NCBI RefSeq assembly: GCF_900103935.1
Contig: NZ_FNIC01000002.1
Location: 372,001-436,000, forward strand
From: Nocardioides szechwanensis
GTDB taxonomy: Bacteria > Actinomycetota > Actinomycetes > Propionibacteriales > Nocardioidaceae
DNA: 64,000 nucleotides
Direction: 5' to 3'
Within the stretch, counting starts at the first letter, position 1, and every line of letters starts with the position of its first letter. This document shows positions 51,182 to 60,359 of this stretch, piece by piece. Under the pieces are notes generated by a model. It searched no databases and was not told where the DNA came from. It worked only from the letters and a program-made list of their open reading frames with translations. The position numbers and the translations under genes are program-made.

Positions 51182-52192
51182 TTGACAACGATTCCTACGC
51201 CCGCCGCAGTCGCGGAGGTGCGCCCTCGCAAGATCTCCCGGAAGTCGACGGGAGGCGATGCGGTCTTCGAGCTCGGGGCCCGAGCGATCGGGGCCTCGGT
51301 GCTCGTCATCATCGGCGGCGTCGGTGTGTTCCTGGCCTGGCAGGCCTACCCCACGCTCGAGCGCTACGGCTGGAGCTTCTTCACCGAGTCCGACTGGGCG
51401 CCCGACAAGGACGTCATCGGTATCGCGGCGGTGCTGGTCGGTACCGTCTCCGTCGCGCTGGTCGCGATGAGCATCGCGTTCCCGCTGTCGGTGCTGATGG
51501 CGCTCTACATCAGCGAGTACTCGCCGGTGCGCTTCCGCGCGTCTCTCGTGGCCCTGATCGACCTGATGGCGGCCGTGCCGTCCATCGTCTACGGGCTGTG
51601 GGGCTTCTTCCTGATCATGCCGTACGCCGCGGAGCTCGCCCTGTGGCTCCAGCAGAACTTCGGCTGGATCCCGATCTTCGACGTGGAGAACACCAACCCG
51701 GACGCGGCGGTGTGGGACACCACGCGCTACGTCTCCAGTGCCTTCTGCGCCGGCATCGCGGTGTCCATGATGGTGATGCCGATGGCCTGCGCGGTCATGC
51801 GGCAGGTCTTCTCCCAGACCCCTCCGGGCGAGAAGGAGGCCGCTCTCGCCCTCGGCGCGACGCGCTGGGGGATGATCACCTCGGTCGTCCTGCCGTTCGG
51901 CCGCGGCGGCATCATCGGCGGCACCATGCTCGGCCTCGGCCGCGCGCTCGGCGAGACCATCGCCGTGGTCCTGATCGTCTCGCCCGCCTTCGACATCAAG
52001 CCGCGGATCCTCGAGATCGGCACGAGCACGGTCAGCTCGCTGATCGCCGGCCGTTTCGGCGAGGCCAGCACGTCGCAGCTGTCCGCCCTGCTGGCCGCCG
52101 GCTTCGTGCTGTTCATGATCACCCTCGTCATCAACACGTTGGCGGCCGTCGTGGTCAACCGCAGCCGCTCAGGCGCCGGAACGGACGCGTGA
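51182..52192 (+). CDS. pstC: Phosphate ABC transporter permease PstC
   Basis: 336 residues, about six membrane helices. The permease coupling loop is MRQVFSQTPPGEKEAALALGATRWGMI (EAA-type loop), with PSIVYGLWGFF and FGRGGIIGGTMLGLGRALGETIAV. TTG 51182 is chosen because GGAAAG lies seven bases upstream. GTG 51143 is in frame and would add 13 residues. The stop overlaps the GTG 52189 of pstA. Confidence 0.92.
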   Translation: MTTIPTPAAVAEVRPRKISRKSTGGDAVFELGARAIGASVLVIIGGVGVFLAWQAYPTLERYGWSFFTESDWAPDKDVIGIAAVLVGTVSVALVAMSIAFPLSVLMALYISEYSPVRFRASLVALIDLMAAVPSIVYGLWGFFLIMPYAAELALWLQQNFGWIPIFDVENTNPDAAVWDTTRYVSSAFCAGIAVSMMVMPMACAVMRQVFSQTPPGEKEAALALGATRWGMITSVVLPFGRGGIIGGTMLGLGRALGETIAVVLIVSPAFDIKPRILEIGTSTVSSLIAGRFGEASTSQLSALLAAGFVLFMITLVINTLAAVVVNRSRSGAGTDA

Positions 52193-52197
52193 GCCAC

Positions 52198-53364
52198 ATG
52201 ACTCTGCAGGCCGAGCCGACGACCGCCCCGCTCACCCACCTTCCGACGTACGACGACGACGCACCGCCGCCGGTGCCGCGCGCGTCGCTCGGCAAGCCCA
52301 GCCCCGACGAGCGCTTCGCCCACATCGGCTCGTGGGCCGCAGGCGTCGCCCTGGCCTGGCTGGTCACGCAGCGGCTGCTCCCGCTCGATGGCCTGCCGTG
52401 GTTCTTCATCGCCTGCTTCGTGCTGGGCACCCTGGTCACCGCCGTGACCGCGGCGATGACGGGCGGGATGATTGACGTCAAGGACCGCGTCGCCACCTCG
52501 GTGGTCACCTGGGCCGCGATCCTGGTCATCACCGCGGTCGTGAGCACCATCGTCTTCGTGGCCATGCGCGGCTGGCGCCCCGCGATGCACCTCAACTTCT
52601 ACACCCAGGACATGAGCGGGGTCGGCCCGAAGGACAGCTTCGAGTCCGGCGGCATCCTCCACGCCATCCTCGGCTCGGGCATCGAGCTCGGGATCGCGTT
52701 GGTGATCACGCTGCCACTGGGCATCGGCACAGCCGTCTTCATGACCGAGGTGGGAGGCAAGTTCGCCCGCATCGTGCGCACGGTGGTCGAGGCGATGACC
52801 GCGCTCCCGTCGATCGTGGCCGGCCTGTTCATCTACGTCGTCCTGATCGTGGCGCTCGGCTTCCCTCGCTCGGGGCTCGCCGCCGCGCTCGCGATCGCCG
52901 TGATGATGCTACCGATCATCGCGCGTGCCGCCGACGTCGTGCTGCGCGTCGTACCCGGCGGGTTGCGGGAGGCGAGCCTCGCGCTCGGGGCCAGCCGCTG
53001 GCGCACGGTCTGGTACGTCGTGCTGCCGACCGCCCGTCCGGGCCTGGCGACCGCGGTGATCCTCGGCATCGCCCGCGGGGTCGGCGAGACGAGCCCGGTG
53101 CTTCTCACGTCCGGAGCCGCCGCGTTCACGGTCACCGGCCCGACCGACGGGGTCATGAACTCGCTCCCCCTCTTCATCTACACCAACGTGCGCAGCGGCG
53201 AGCCGCAGGCGATCGCGCGGGCCTTCGGCGCCGCGTTCGTGCTCCTCGCCCTGGTGCTCATCCTGTTCGTCATCGCCCGCCTGCTGGCCCGCCCTCGCGG
53301 GACCGGTCCGACCATTCGCGCCCGGCTAGCCGGCGCCCTCTCCCCGAATCGAGCACCCCGGTGA
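52198..53364 (+). CDS. pstA: Phosphate ABC transporter permease PstA
   Basis: 388 residues, longer than usual because of an extra N-terminal region of about 100 residues. It has two predicted helices (ALAWLVTQRLLPLDGLPWFFIACFVLG region) before the usual six-helix body. Motifs: MTALPSIVAGLFIYVV, GLREASLALGASRWRTVWYVVLP and LGIARGVGETSPVLLTSGAA. It may start at GTG 52189 (GTGA overlap) or ATG 52198. It overlaps the following PstS-like gene by GTGA. Confidence 0.92.
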   Translation: MTLQAEPTTAPLTHLPTYDDDAPPPVPRASLGKPSPDERFAHIGSWAAGVALAWLVTQRLLPLDGLPWFFIACFVLGTLVTAVTAAMTGGMIDVKDRVATSVVTWAAILVITAVVSTIVFVAMRGWRPAMHLNFYTQDMSGVGPKDSFESGGILHAILGSGIELGIALVITLPLGIGTAVFMTEVGGKFARIVRTVVEAMTALPSIVAGLFIYVVLIVALGFPRSGLAAALAIAVMMLPIIARAADVVLRVVPGGLREASLALGASRWRTVWYVVLPTARPGLATAVILGIARGVGETSPVLLTSGAAAFTVTGPTDGVMNSLPLFIYTNVRSGEPQAIARAFGAAFVLLALVLILFVIARLLARPRGTGPTIRARLAGALSPNRAPR

Positions 53365-55001
53365 ACCGCCAGTCAGTCCGCTACCTCCTCGCCCTCGTGC
53401 TCGCCGGGAGCTGCGTGGTCTCGCAGCCCGGGACGGCGTCCGCGACGGTCTATGCGCAGATCGAGGGCACCGGCTCCACGTGGTCGGAGCTGATCGTGCA
53501 GCAGTGGATCGCCGACGTGGACGCCAACGGCATGAAGGTCGTCTACACCGGTGGTGGCTCCTCGAAGGGCCGCAAGGACTTCTCCCAGAACAGCACCGAC
53601 TTCGCGATCTCGGAGATCCCCTACCAGGGCACCGACGAGACGGGGCAGGCCGACACCAGCAACGGCCGCGACTACGCCTACCTGCCGATCGTCGCTGGCG
53701 GCACGGCGTTCACCTACCAGCTCAAGATCGGCAACGACCTGGTCCGCAACCTGCGGCTCTCCGGGGAGACGATCGCCAAGATCTTCACCAACAAGATCAC
53801 CAACTGGAACGACCCCGCGATCACCGCGGACAACAACGGACGGGAGTTCCCGTCGCTGTCGATCACGCCCGTCGTCCGCTCTGACGGGTCCGGCACCACG
53901 GCGCAGTTCACGACGTGGATGGACAAGGAGTACCCCAGCGTCTGGCGGCCGTTCTTCGGAGGCTCCGGGCTCACGTCCTACTACCCGCGCGAGGGTCGCG
54001 CGATCGGCCAGGCCGGCTCCGACCAGGTGATGAACACCATCGCCGGGTTCGCGGGCAACGGCACCATCGGCTACGTCGAGTACTCCTACCCGGTCAACAA
54101 GGACTACCCGGTGGTCAAGGTGCTCAACAAGGCCGGCTACTACGTCGAGCCGACGCAGTACAACGTCGCCGTCGCGCTGACCAAGGCCCAGATCAACAAG
54201 GACAAGAACTCCCAGCTCTACCTCACCCAGATCCTGGACGGCGTCTACCGCAACGCCGACCCGCGGGCCTACCCGATCTCGTCCTACTCCTACATGGTCA
54301 TCCCGACCGCGGCGGACGACCCGCGCATGACCACGGCCAAGCGCCAGACCCTGGCCGACTTCCTCTACTACTCACTCTGCTCGGGCCAGACCAAGGCCGG
54401 CCCTTACGGCTACTCTCCGCTGCCGCTCAACCTGGTGCAGGCCGGCTTCGAGCAGATCGGCAAGCTCAAGTCCGCCGACGATGCAGTGGACCTGACCGAC
54501 CGCGACGTGCGCAGCTGTAACAACCCGACCTTCGACGGCAAGAACCTCAACCGGAACCTGCTCGCCGAGACCGCCCCCCAGCCCGCCTCCTGCGACAAGG
54601 TCGGCGAAGGACCGTGCGGCACTGCGACCGGCGAGAACACGCCGTCGACTGACGGTGAGGGCAGCGGCGACGGAGAGGGCACCGGGACCGGAACCGGCAC
54701 CGGAACCGGCACCGGGACCGGAACTGGCACCGGGGGTACGACGGGTGCGCCCAACGCACCCGGTGGGGGAGCCCCGCCGGTGGTCGACCCCGCGACCGGC
54801 GAGGTCGTCGGCGGCACCACCACCGGCACCGGCGAGGAGGCGATCTACGCCAACCCGACCGAGCTCGCCGCGGAGCGACCGCTGGACAGCCGCACGTTCG
54901 GCTGGCTAGCGGCCCTGCTCGCAGTCGGGCTGGTCGTCCTGCCCGGTGTGTACGGCGCGTCCCTGCGGCGCCGACGCCGGCCCGGCGCGGGTGCCCGATG
55001 A
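53361..55001 (+). CDS. PstS-like phosphate-binding protein with stalk and C-terminal membrane anchor
   Basis: 546 residues. A secretion signal without lipobox (about 1-29) is followed by a PstS fold: EGTGSTWSELIVQQW (about 35-49), GGGSSKGRKDF and TPVVRSDGSGTTAQFTTW, all known phosphate-contact regions. After residue 420 comes a stalk of Gly-Thr repeats encoded by a 6-base tandem repeat near 54680-54735, then a Pro/Gly region and a C-terminal helix WLAALLAVGLVVLPGVYG with RRRRR. It therefore appears anchored by a C-terminal helix instead of a lipid. No LPxTG precedes the helix. Both ends overlap neighbours (GTGA, ATGA). Confidence 0.88.
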   Translation: MNRQSVRYLLALVLAGSCVVSQPGTASATVYAQIEGTGSTWSELIVQQWIADVDANGMKVVYTGGGSSKGRKDFSQNSTDFAISEIPYQGTDETGQADTSNGRDYAYLPIVAGGTAFTYQLKIGNDLVRNLRLSGETIAKIFTNKITNWNDPAITADNNGREFPSLSITPVVRSDGSGTTAQFTTWMDKEYPSVWRPFFGGSGLTSYYPREGRAIGQAGSDQVMNTIAGFAGNGTIGYVEYSYPVNKDYPVVKVLNKAGYYVEPTQYNVAVALTKAQINKDKNSQLYLTQILDGVYRNADPRAYPISSYSYMVIPTAADDPRMTTAKRQTLADFLYYSLCSGQTKAGPYGYSPLPLNLVQAGFEQIGKLKSADDAVDLTDRDVRSCNNPTFDGKNLNRNLLAETAPQPASCDKVGEGPCGTATGENTPSTDGEGSGDGEGTGTGTGTGTGTGTGTGTGGTTGAPNAPGGGAPPVVDPATGEVVGGTTTGTGEEAIYANPTELAAERPLDSRTFGWLAALLAVGLVVLPGVYGASLRRRRRPGAGAR

Positions 55002-57637
55002 GCACCCCGATGAACGTCCTGACGCGCCTGCGGGCGCACGTGCGCGACCGCAGCCGGCGCCCGCTCGCGGTGTCCGCCTCCGCACTCCTGCTGGCGGGCC
55101 TGGTCGCGTGGGCGCCCGCCGACGCCACCGCCCCGCCGGCTGCCGCGGCCGGCCGACCGGCTTACCAGGCCACGAAGACGCTCACCCGGGTGTTCACCAA
55201 CCCGGACGGCACGACGTACTCCTTCCCGAGCAACACCGTGACCGTGACCGCCGACCAGACCAAGAACCTGCGCGGCCGCCAGCGGATCCTGGTCAACTGG
55301 AAGGGCGCGCAGCCCAGCGGTGGCCGGGCCAGCAACCCCTACGGGGAGAACGGCCTCCAGCAGGAGTACCCGGTCGTGATCATGCAGTGCCGGGGGATCG
55401 ACGACCCGTCGCTGCCGGCCGCGAAGCAGCTGCGCCCGGAGACCTGCTGGACCGCTTCGGTGGCGCAGCGCTCGCAGATCACCCGGTCGGAGAGCGAGGC
55501 TTCGTGGACCCACGACCTCGACGCCAATCCCGAGGACAAGGCGCGAGTCTCCGGGATGGAGCCGCTCCCCACCGCTGAGCAGTGTCCCACCGCCGACATC
55601 GACCCGTTCTACACGCGCCTGACGCCGTTCGTGACGCGCAAGGGGGAGGTGTTCCCGGCCTGCGACGCCGACAACATGCCGCCCGAGGCGGCGGTGGGCG
55701 CGGCCTTCCCACCCAACGAGATCGCGGCGTTCACCGACACCGACGGCAGCGGCGGGGTTCAGTTCGAGGTCCGCAGTGACGTCGAGAACGAGTCGCTCGG
55801 CTGCAACCACAAGGTCGCCTGCTCCATCGTCGTGATCCCGATCAACGGCCTCAGCTGTGACCTGCCGGCCACCCCCATGAGCAACGCGGACAAGGCCTGC
55901 CGCAAGGGCGGCCGCTTCCTGCCCGGCTCCAGCAACTTCGGCAACGACGGCGTCGACCAGGCGGTGTCTCCCTCCCTGTGGTGGTCTGCCTCCAACTGGA
56001 AGAACCGGTTCGCGATCCCGATCACGTTCGGCCTCCCGCCGGACACCTGCGACATCCTCGACCCTCGCGCCCCGACCGGCTTCTACGGCTCGGAGCTGCT
56101 CGCGCAGGCCGCGCTCCAGTGGTCGCCGGCCTACTGCCTGAACAAGAAGCGCTTCAAGTTCCAGCACAACCGGACCTCCGACGAAGCGGGCTTCACGCTC
56201 ATGGAGACCGGCGGTGCGGCGGCCGCGATCGTCTCGGGTCGGCACAACCGCCGCGGCACCGATCCGGTCGGCTACGCACCGATCGCGGTGACCGGCTTCT
56301 CGGTCGGCTACGTCATCGACAAGCCCGAAAACGCCGGCGAGTTCACCTCGCTCAAGCTCAACGCGCGGCTGATCGCCAAGCTGATGACCCAGTCCTACCT
56401 GGGCTCCGACCTCGGTCGTGGGCACCCTGGCATCGGCGACAACCCACTGGCGATCATGGCCGACCCGGAGTTCGTCAAGCTCAACCCGGGCCTCAGCCAG
56501 AACGCCCAGGAGGTCGGCGCCTCGCTGCTGTCCCTGTCGGAGTCCTCCGACGTGATCGAGCAGGTCACCGACTACATCGCGCGCGACAAGCAGGCGATGG
56601 AGTTCGTCGAGGGGAAGCCGGACCCGTGGGGCATGAAGGTCAACCCGGCCTACAAGAACATCAAGCTCCCGACCTCGACCTGGCCGCTCCTCGACTCCTA
56701 CATCCCCGAGACCGAGAACACCTGCCGCCAGGAGAACCCGAGCGTCTACTTCACCCAGCTCGCGGCGCCGGTGACCACGCTGCGCAAGATCGCCGAGTCC
56801 CTCCTCGATGCCTGGCCCAATGTGCAGACCCGCTGTGAGTTCGACCAGGCGACGCGCACCTACAAGCTCGGCCGGGTCGAGCGACAGTCCTTCGGGTCGC
56901 GGTTCATGCTCGGCCTCATCAGCCTGGGCGACGAGGAGCGCTTCGGCCTGCGGTCGGCGGCCCTGCAGACGAAGACAGGGAAGTACGTCGCGCCTGACGC
57001 CGACTCGATGTCCGCAGCGATCGCGCTGACCGAGCAGGACAAGCGCTACGAGCCGTTCGTGCTGGACCAGGCCGACGTCAAGCGGTCGGCGCGCGCCTAC
57101 CCCGGCGCCATGGTCGTCTACACCGCGGCGCGGCTGCGCAACCTGGACCCGGAGGAGGCCGCCAAGGTCGCCCAGTTCATCCGGGTGGCCACGACCGAGG
57201 GCCAGCAGGTCGGCACGGGCAATGGCGAGCTGCCCCGGGGCTTCGTGCCCATCCGCGACAGCGGCGCGACCAAGAAGCTCTTCGCGTCGGCCCAGGAGGT
57301 CGCCGACGCCGTGGAGAAGCAGACCCCGGCACCTGAGCCCGACCCGGAGCCCACGGACGTGCCGTCGGACAACCCCGGAGGCGGCGGTGGCAACCCCTCC
57401 GGCGGTGGCCCGGTCGCCCCGCCCCCGGGTGGGGGCGAGCCCTCGATGACCGCCTCGCCGGCCGCGCCGCCGACCTCGTCGGCTCCTCCCGAGCCGGTCG
57501 CGATGCCCGAGACCACGGCACTGACCTCGTCGATGGCCGGCGGTCTCCTGCCGACGCTGCTCATCGTCGGTCTGATCGGCATCGCCCTGGCCAGCGGGCT
57601 GCGCTTCTTCGTCCAGCCGCCCCGGCGGCGACCGTGA
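54998..57637 (+). CDS. Giant secreted, membrane-anchored protein, possibly PstS-related
   Basis: 879 residues. A signal peptide (about 20-52) is followed by a large extracellular region with about a dozen Cys (for example CRGIDDP, CPTAD, CNHKVACSIVVIP, CDILDPR, AYCLNKKRF). It then has a middle part with substrate-binding-protein-like phrases (VGYAPIAVTGFSVGYVID, LKLNARLIAKLMTQSYLG, SALQTKTGKYVAPDADSM). The end is a Pro/Gly-rich stalk (about 770-845) and a helix LLPTLLIVGLIGIALASGLRFF with a basic tail. PstS relationship is suggested by these phrases and position, not proven. Its ends overlap both neighbours. Confidence 0.78.
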   Translation: MSTPMNVLTRLRAHVRDRSRRPLAVSASALLLAGLVAWAPADATAPPAAAAGRPAYQATKTLTRVFTNPDGTTYSFPSNTVTVTADQTKNLRGRQRILVNWKGAQPSGGRASNPYGENGLQQEYPVVIMQCRGIDDPSLPAAKQLRPETCWTASVAQRSQITRSESEASWTHDLDANPEDKARVSGMEPLPTAEQCPTADIDPFYTRLTPFVTRKGEVFPACDADNMPPEAAVGAAFPPNEIAAFTDTDGSGGVQFEVRSDVENESLGCNHKVACSIVVIPINGLSCDLPATPMSNADKACRKGGRFLPGSSNFGNDGVDQAVSPSLWWSASNWKNRFAIPITFGLPPDTCDILDPRAPTGFYGSELLAQAALQWSPAYCLNKKRFKFQHNRTSDEAGFTLMETGGAAAAIVSGRHNRRGTDPVGYAPIAVTGFSVGYVIDKPENAGEFTSLKLNARLIAKLMTQSYLGSDLGRGHPGIGDNPLAIMADPEFVKLNPGLSQNAQEVGASLLSLSESSDVIEQVTDYIARDKQAMEFVEGKPDPWGMKVNPAYKNIKLPTSTWPLLDSYIPETENTCRQENPSVYFTQLAAPVTTLRKIAESLLDAWPNVQTRCEFDQATRTYKLGRVERQSFGSRFMLGLISLGDEERFGLRSAALQTKTGKYVAPDADSMSAAIALTEQDKRYEPFVLDQADVKRSARAYPGAMVVYTAARLRNLDPEEAAKVAQFIRVATTEGQQVGTGNGELPRGFVPIRDSGATKKLFASAQEVADAVEKQTPAPEPDPEPTDVPSDNPGGGGGNPSGGGPVAPPPGGGEPSMTASPAAPPTSSAPPEPVAMPETTALTSSMAGGLLPTLLIVGLIGIALASGLRFFVQPPRRRP

Positions 57638-58587
57638 CGGCAACCCTTCCGGACACGGCCGTGAAGCGAGAGGGCCGCGCCCAGAAGGCGCGGCGGGCCA
57701 AGCGCGCACCCCGGCCCCCGCGTGCCCCTCGCCCGGTCCGCCCGCCGCGGCCCGCCGACGACACGGCGATCGCCCTCTCGTCGTCGCTGACGATGCTGTC
57801 GATCGTCTGCCTGTGGGTCGCCGCCCAGCTGCTGCTGCTCGGCAACCTCTCCCACGACCGCAGCCAGGCCCTGCTCTACGACGAGCTCCGGACCCAGCTG
57901 GCCAGCGCCACTGCCCCCATCGGGCCGGTGGTGCCGGCCGGCGCCCCGGTCGCCCTGATGACCAGCACCCGGATCGGTCTCGACGAGGTGATCGTGGAAG
58001 GCACGGCGTCGGGTGACACGCTGGCCGGACCCGGCCACCTGCGCAACACCGTGCTGCCGGGCCAGGTGGGGACCTCGGTGGTGATGGGCCGCGCCACGAC
58101 GTACGGCGGGCCGTTCGGCAACCTGGGCGCCCTGGGCAAGGGCGACGTCATCACCGTCGTGACCGCACAGGGCACCCAGGAGTTCACCGTGCTGGGGCTG
58201 CGGCGCCCAGGTGACCCGCTGCCCCAGCCCCTGGTCGAGGGCGCCGCCCGGCTGACCCTGGTCACGGCCGAGGGCGGCGGGCGCTTCGCGAGCCTCACCC
58301 CCGACTCGGTGCTCTACGCGGACGCCGACGCCGAGGAGGGGTTCGCCGCGCCCAGCGGCCGGCCGGCCGTGGTACCCGACTCGGAGAAGCCACTGGCCAC
58401 CGACGACGGCGCCCTGCCGCTGCTCGCCTTGAACCTCACTCTCCTGCTAGCGCTGACCCTCGGGGTCGTCGCCGCCCGCCAACGCTGGTCGACCCCGCTC
58501 GTGTGGGTGGTCGCCAGCCCGGTCGCGATCGCCCTGTCGTGGGCGACGACGGATGTGGTGATGCGGCTGCTGCCGAACGTCATCTGA
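57634..58587 (+). CDS. Sortase-like membrane protein lacking catalytic His and Cys
   Basis: 317 residues. A basic Arg/Pro-rich N-terminus, a membrane helix (about 47-70), an extracellular sortase-fold domain and two C-terminal helices (LLALNLTLLLALTLGVVA; VWVVASPVAIALSWATT). The sortase landmarks are recognisable: AGPGHLRNTVLPGQVGTSVV and TTYGGPFGNLGALGKGDVIT. The catalytic His of the usual AGHR is MGRA (Arg153), and the catalytic Cys of LTLVTC is LTLVTA (Ala212); Arg217 may be the retained Arg. It should not catalyse transpeptidation. It overlaps the giant protein by GTGA, so it is made with it. A structural role is the simplest reading. Confidence 0.8.
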   Translation: MTATLPDTAVKREGRAQKARRAKRAPRPPRAPRPVRPPRPADDTAIALSSSLTMLSIVCLWVAAQLLLLGNLSHDRSQALLYDELRTQLASATAPIGPVVPAGAPVALMTSTRIGLDEVIVEGTASGDTLAGPGHLRNTVLPGQVGTSVVMGRATTYGGPFGNLGALGKGDVITVVTAQGTQEFTVLGLRRPGDPLPQPLVEGAARLTLVTAEGGGRFASLTPDSVLYADADAEEGFAAPSGRPAVVPDSEKPLATDDGALPLLALNLTLLLALTLGVVAARQRWSTPLVWVVASPVAIALSWATTDVVMRLLPNVI

Positions 58588-58622
58588 AGAACGCACGACG
58601 AGAAGACGAACGACGCACGAAG

Positions 58623-58638
58623 CCCGCCTCGCGGCGGG
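58623..58638 (+). terminator. Hairpin between sortase-like and PstS/Ig genes
   Basis: CCCGCC-TCGC-GGCGGG, 36 bases after the stop. May partly terminate or stabilise the 5' mRNA of the next gene. Confidence 0.45.
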
Positions 58639-58709
58639 TGTCTGGCACCAAGACTCGCAAGTGCCCAACGCCGGTCGCATCCGCGGCCACAATCAAGGAG
58701 ACACACACG

Positions 58710-60260
58710 ATGTACGCACGCAAGCTGCTTGCCGCGACGATCACCGCAGCGGTGACCGCCTCGGCGCTCGCCCTGACCGCCGGCTCCGCGTCGGCCGCCG
58801 TCGACCCGAACGACACCACCTTCACCCCCGTCGCCTCCGACCTGATCGCAGTCGGCTCCGACACCACCCAGGGCGCGCTCAAGCTCCTTGCTGAAAGCTT
58901 CAACGCCCAGACGCCCGCCCCCGCGTTCCGGGTCGCGACGTTCGCAGCCACGGGCGGCGGCCAGATCACCCTGCCCAGCGGCGCGGTCAACCGGCCCAAC
59001 GGCTCGGGTGCCGGCAAGGCCCTGCTCTACGGCGCCGGCAACAACCCCGACGTCGACTTCGCCCGCTCCTCGTCGGCGCAGAACACTGCGGAGACGGCCG
59101 CCGGCCTGCAGTCCTTCCCCTTCGCCCTCGACACTCTGACCATGGTGGTCTCCAACTCGGTGCCCTCCAACGCCCCGGCCACCCTGACGCCGGCTCAGAT
59201 CGTCGAGATCTACAAGGGCAACATCACGAACTGGAACCAGATCCCCGGTGGCACCGCCGGCACGATCGCCCCTAAGACGCCGCAGCCGGGCTCGGGCACG
59301 CGCAGCTTCTGGGACGCGCAGCTCAAGACCATGAACAACGGCGTGGCGGTGACCTACGGCGCCGCTGTGCAGGAGGTCCAGGAGCACGACGACAGCCAGA
59401 TCAAGAACGACCCCAACGCGATCGCGCCGTTCTCGGTCGGGCGCGCCGGACTCCTCGGGACCACGCTTCGTCTCGAGAACGGCTACAAGGCCGACCGCGC
59501 GGTCTACAACGTCGTGCGCGGCACCGACGTCGGCAACGCGAACGTGCTCAGTGTGCTCGGTGAGGACGGCTTCTTCTGCTCCATCGGCGCCCGCTCGCTG
59601 ATCGAGGACGCCGGCTTCAAGCAGCTCGCCACCCCTGACTTCGGCGGCGTCTGCGGCTCGCCCACCCAGGCTGCGACCAGCAACTTCACGCTGAACGAAC
59701 GGGTCGTCACCACGACCACCCTGACCGTCTCCAGCCCGTCGGCCCGTACAGCGAAGCTCGCGGCTGTCGTGTCCGGCAGCACCTCGCCCCAGGGCACCGT
59801 GTCGTTCTTCGACGGTGAGACCCCGCTGGCGGCCAACGTGCCGCTCACCTCGGGCCAGGCCGTCGCCACGCTGAGCAACGTCACCCCGGGTGCGCACACC
59901 TACCGCGCCGTCTTCAACCCCGCCGCCGAGTCGTTCTTCGACCCGTCGGAGGACACCGGTGCCGGCACCGTCAAGACCTCGTCGTCGATCTCCGAGACCT
60001 TCGCGGCGACGGTCAAGGCGGGCAAGCGCGCCAAGGGCACGATCACGGTCGTCCTCGCCGGCATCTCGGCGAAGGCCTCCGGCACGGTCAAGGTCCTCAA
60101 GGGCACCAAGACGATCGCGTCCAAGTCGCTCGTCGGCGGCAAGGCCACGATCACCCTGCCCAAGCTCAAGGCCGGCGTGAACAAGCTCAAGATCGTCTGG
60201 GGCGGCAACGGCGTGGCCGTCGGCTCGACCAAGACGTTCACGATCAAGCAGCTCAAGTAG
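58710..60260 (+). CDS. Secreted PstS-like protein with two Ig-like domains
   Basis: 516 residues. A signal peptide (about 1-29, ending SASA) precedes a substrate-binding domain with VGSDTTQGALKLLAESF (about 48-64) and TPQPGSGTRSFW (about 190-201), the phosphate-contact regions. Two bacterial Ig-like domains (about 333-430 and 430-516; LTVSSPSARTAKLAAVV, TVKVLKGTKTIASKSLV) follow. There is no lipobox or C-terminal anchor, so it may be free or wall-associated. AAGGAG precedes ATG 58710. A hairpin separates it from the genes on each side. Confidence 0.85.
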   Translation: MYARKLLAATITAAVTASALALTAGSASAAVDPNDTTFTPVASDLIAVGSDTTQGALKLLAESFNAQTPAPAFRVATFAATGGGQITLPSGAVNRPNGSGAGKALLYGAGNNPDVDFARSSSAQNTAETAAGLQSFPFALDTLTMVVSNSVPSNAPATLTPAQIVEIYKGNITNWNQIPGGTAGTIAPKTPQPGSGTRSFWDAQLKTMNNGVAVTYGAAVQEVQEHDDSQIKNDPNAIAPFSVGRAGLLGTTLRLENGYKADRAVYNVVRGTDVGNANVLSVLGEDGFFCSIGARSLIEDAGFKQLATPDFGGVCGSPTQAATSNFTLNERVVTTTTLTVSSPSARTAKLAAVVSGSTSPQGTVSFFDGETPLAANVPLTSGQAVATLSNVTPGAHTYRAVFNPAAESFFDPSEDTGAGTVKTSSSISETFAATVKAGKRAKGTITVVLAGISAKASGTVKVLKGTKTIASKSLVGGKATITLPKLKAGVNKLKIVWGGNGVAVGSTKTFTIKQLK

Positions 60261-60301
60261 GTCAAGCGCTAGCCCGGCTCGACCACTAGCCCCACCCGCG
60301 T

Positions 60302-60331
60302 CCGGGTGGCCGTCATACGGCGGCCACCCGG
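60302..60331 (+). terminator. Hairpin between PstS/Ig gene and pstB
   Basis: CCGGGTGGCCG (60302-60312) pairs perfectly with CGGCCACCCGG (60321-60331). It lies between the two genes and may reduce read-through to pstB or stabilise upstream mRNA. Confidence 0.5.
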
Positions 60332-60359
60332 GCGCAGCCCCACACCAAGAGAGAACACG

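Noticed and set aside
54680..54735. CRISPR-like repeats
   Set aside because: Six-base Gly-Thr codon repeats inside a stalk, with no spacers.
53361..57637. LPxTG sorting signals in the anchored Pst proteins
   Set aside because: No LPxTG-like motif precedes either C-terminal helix, so these are not obvious sortase substrates.
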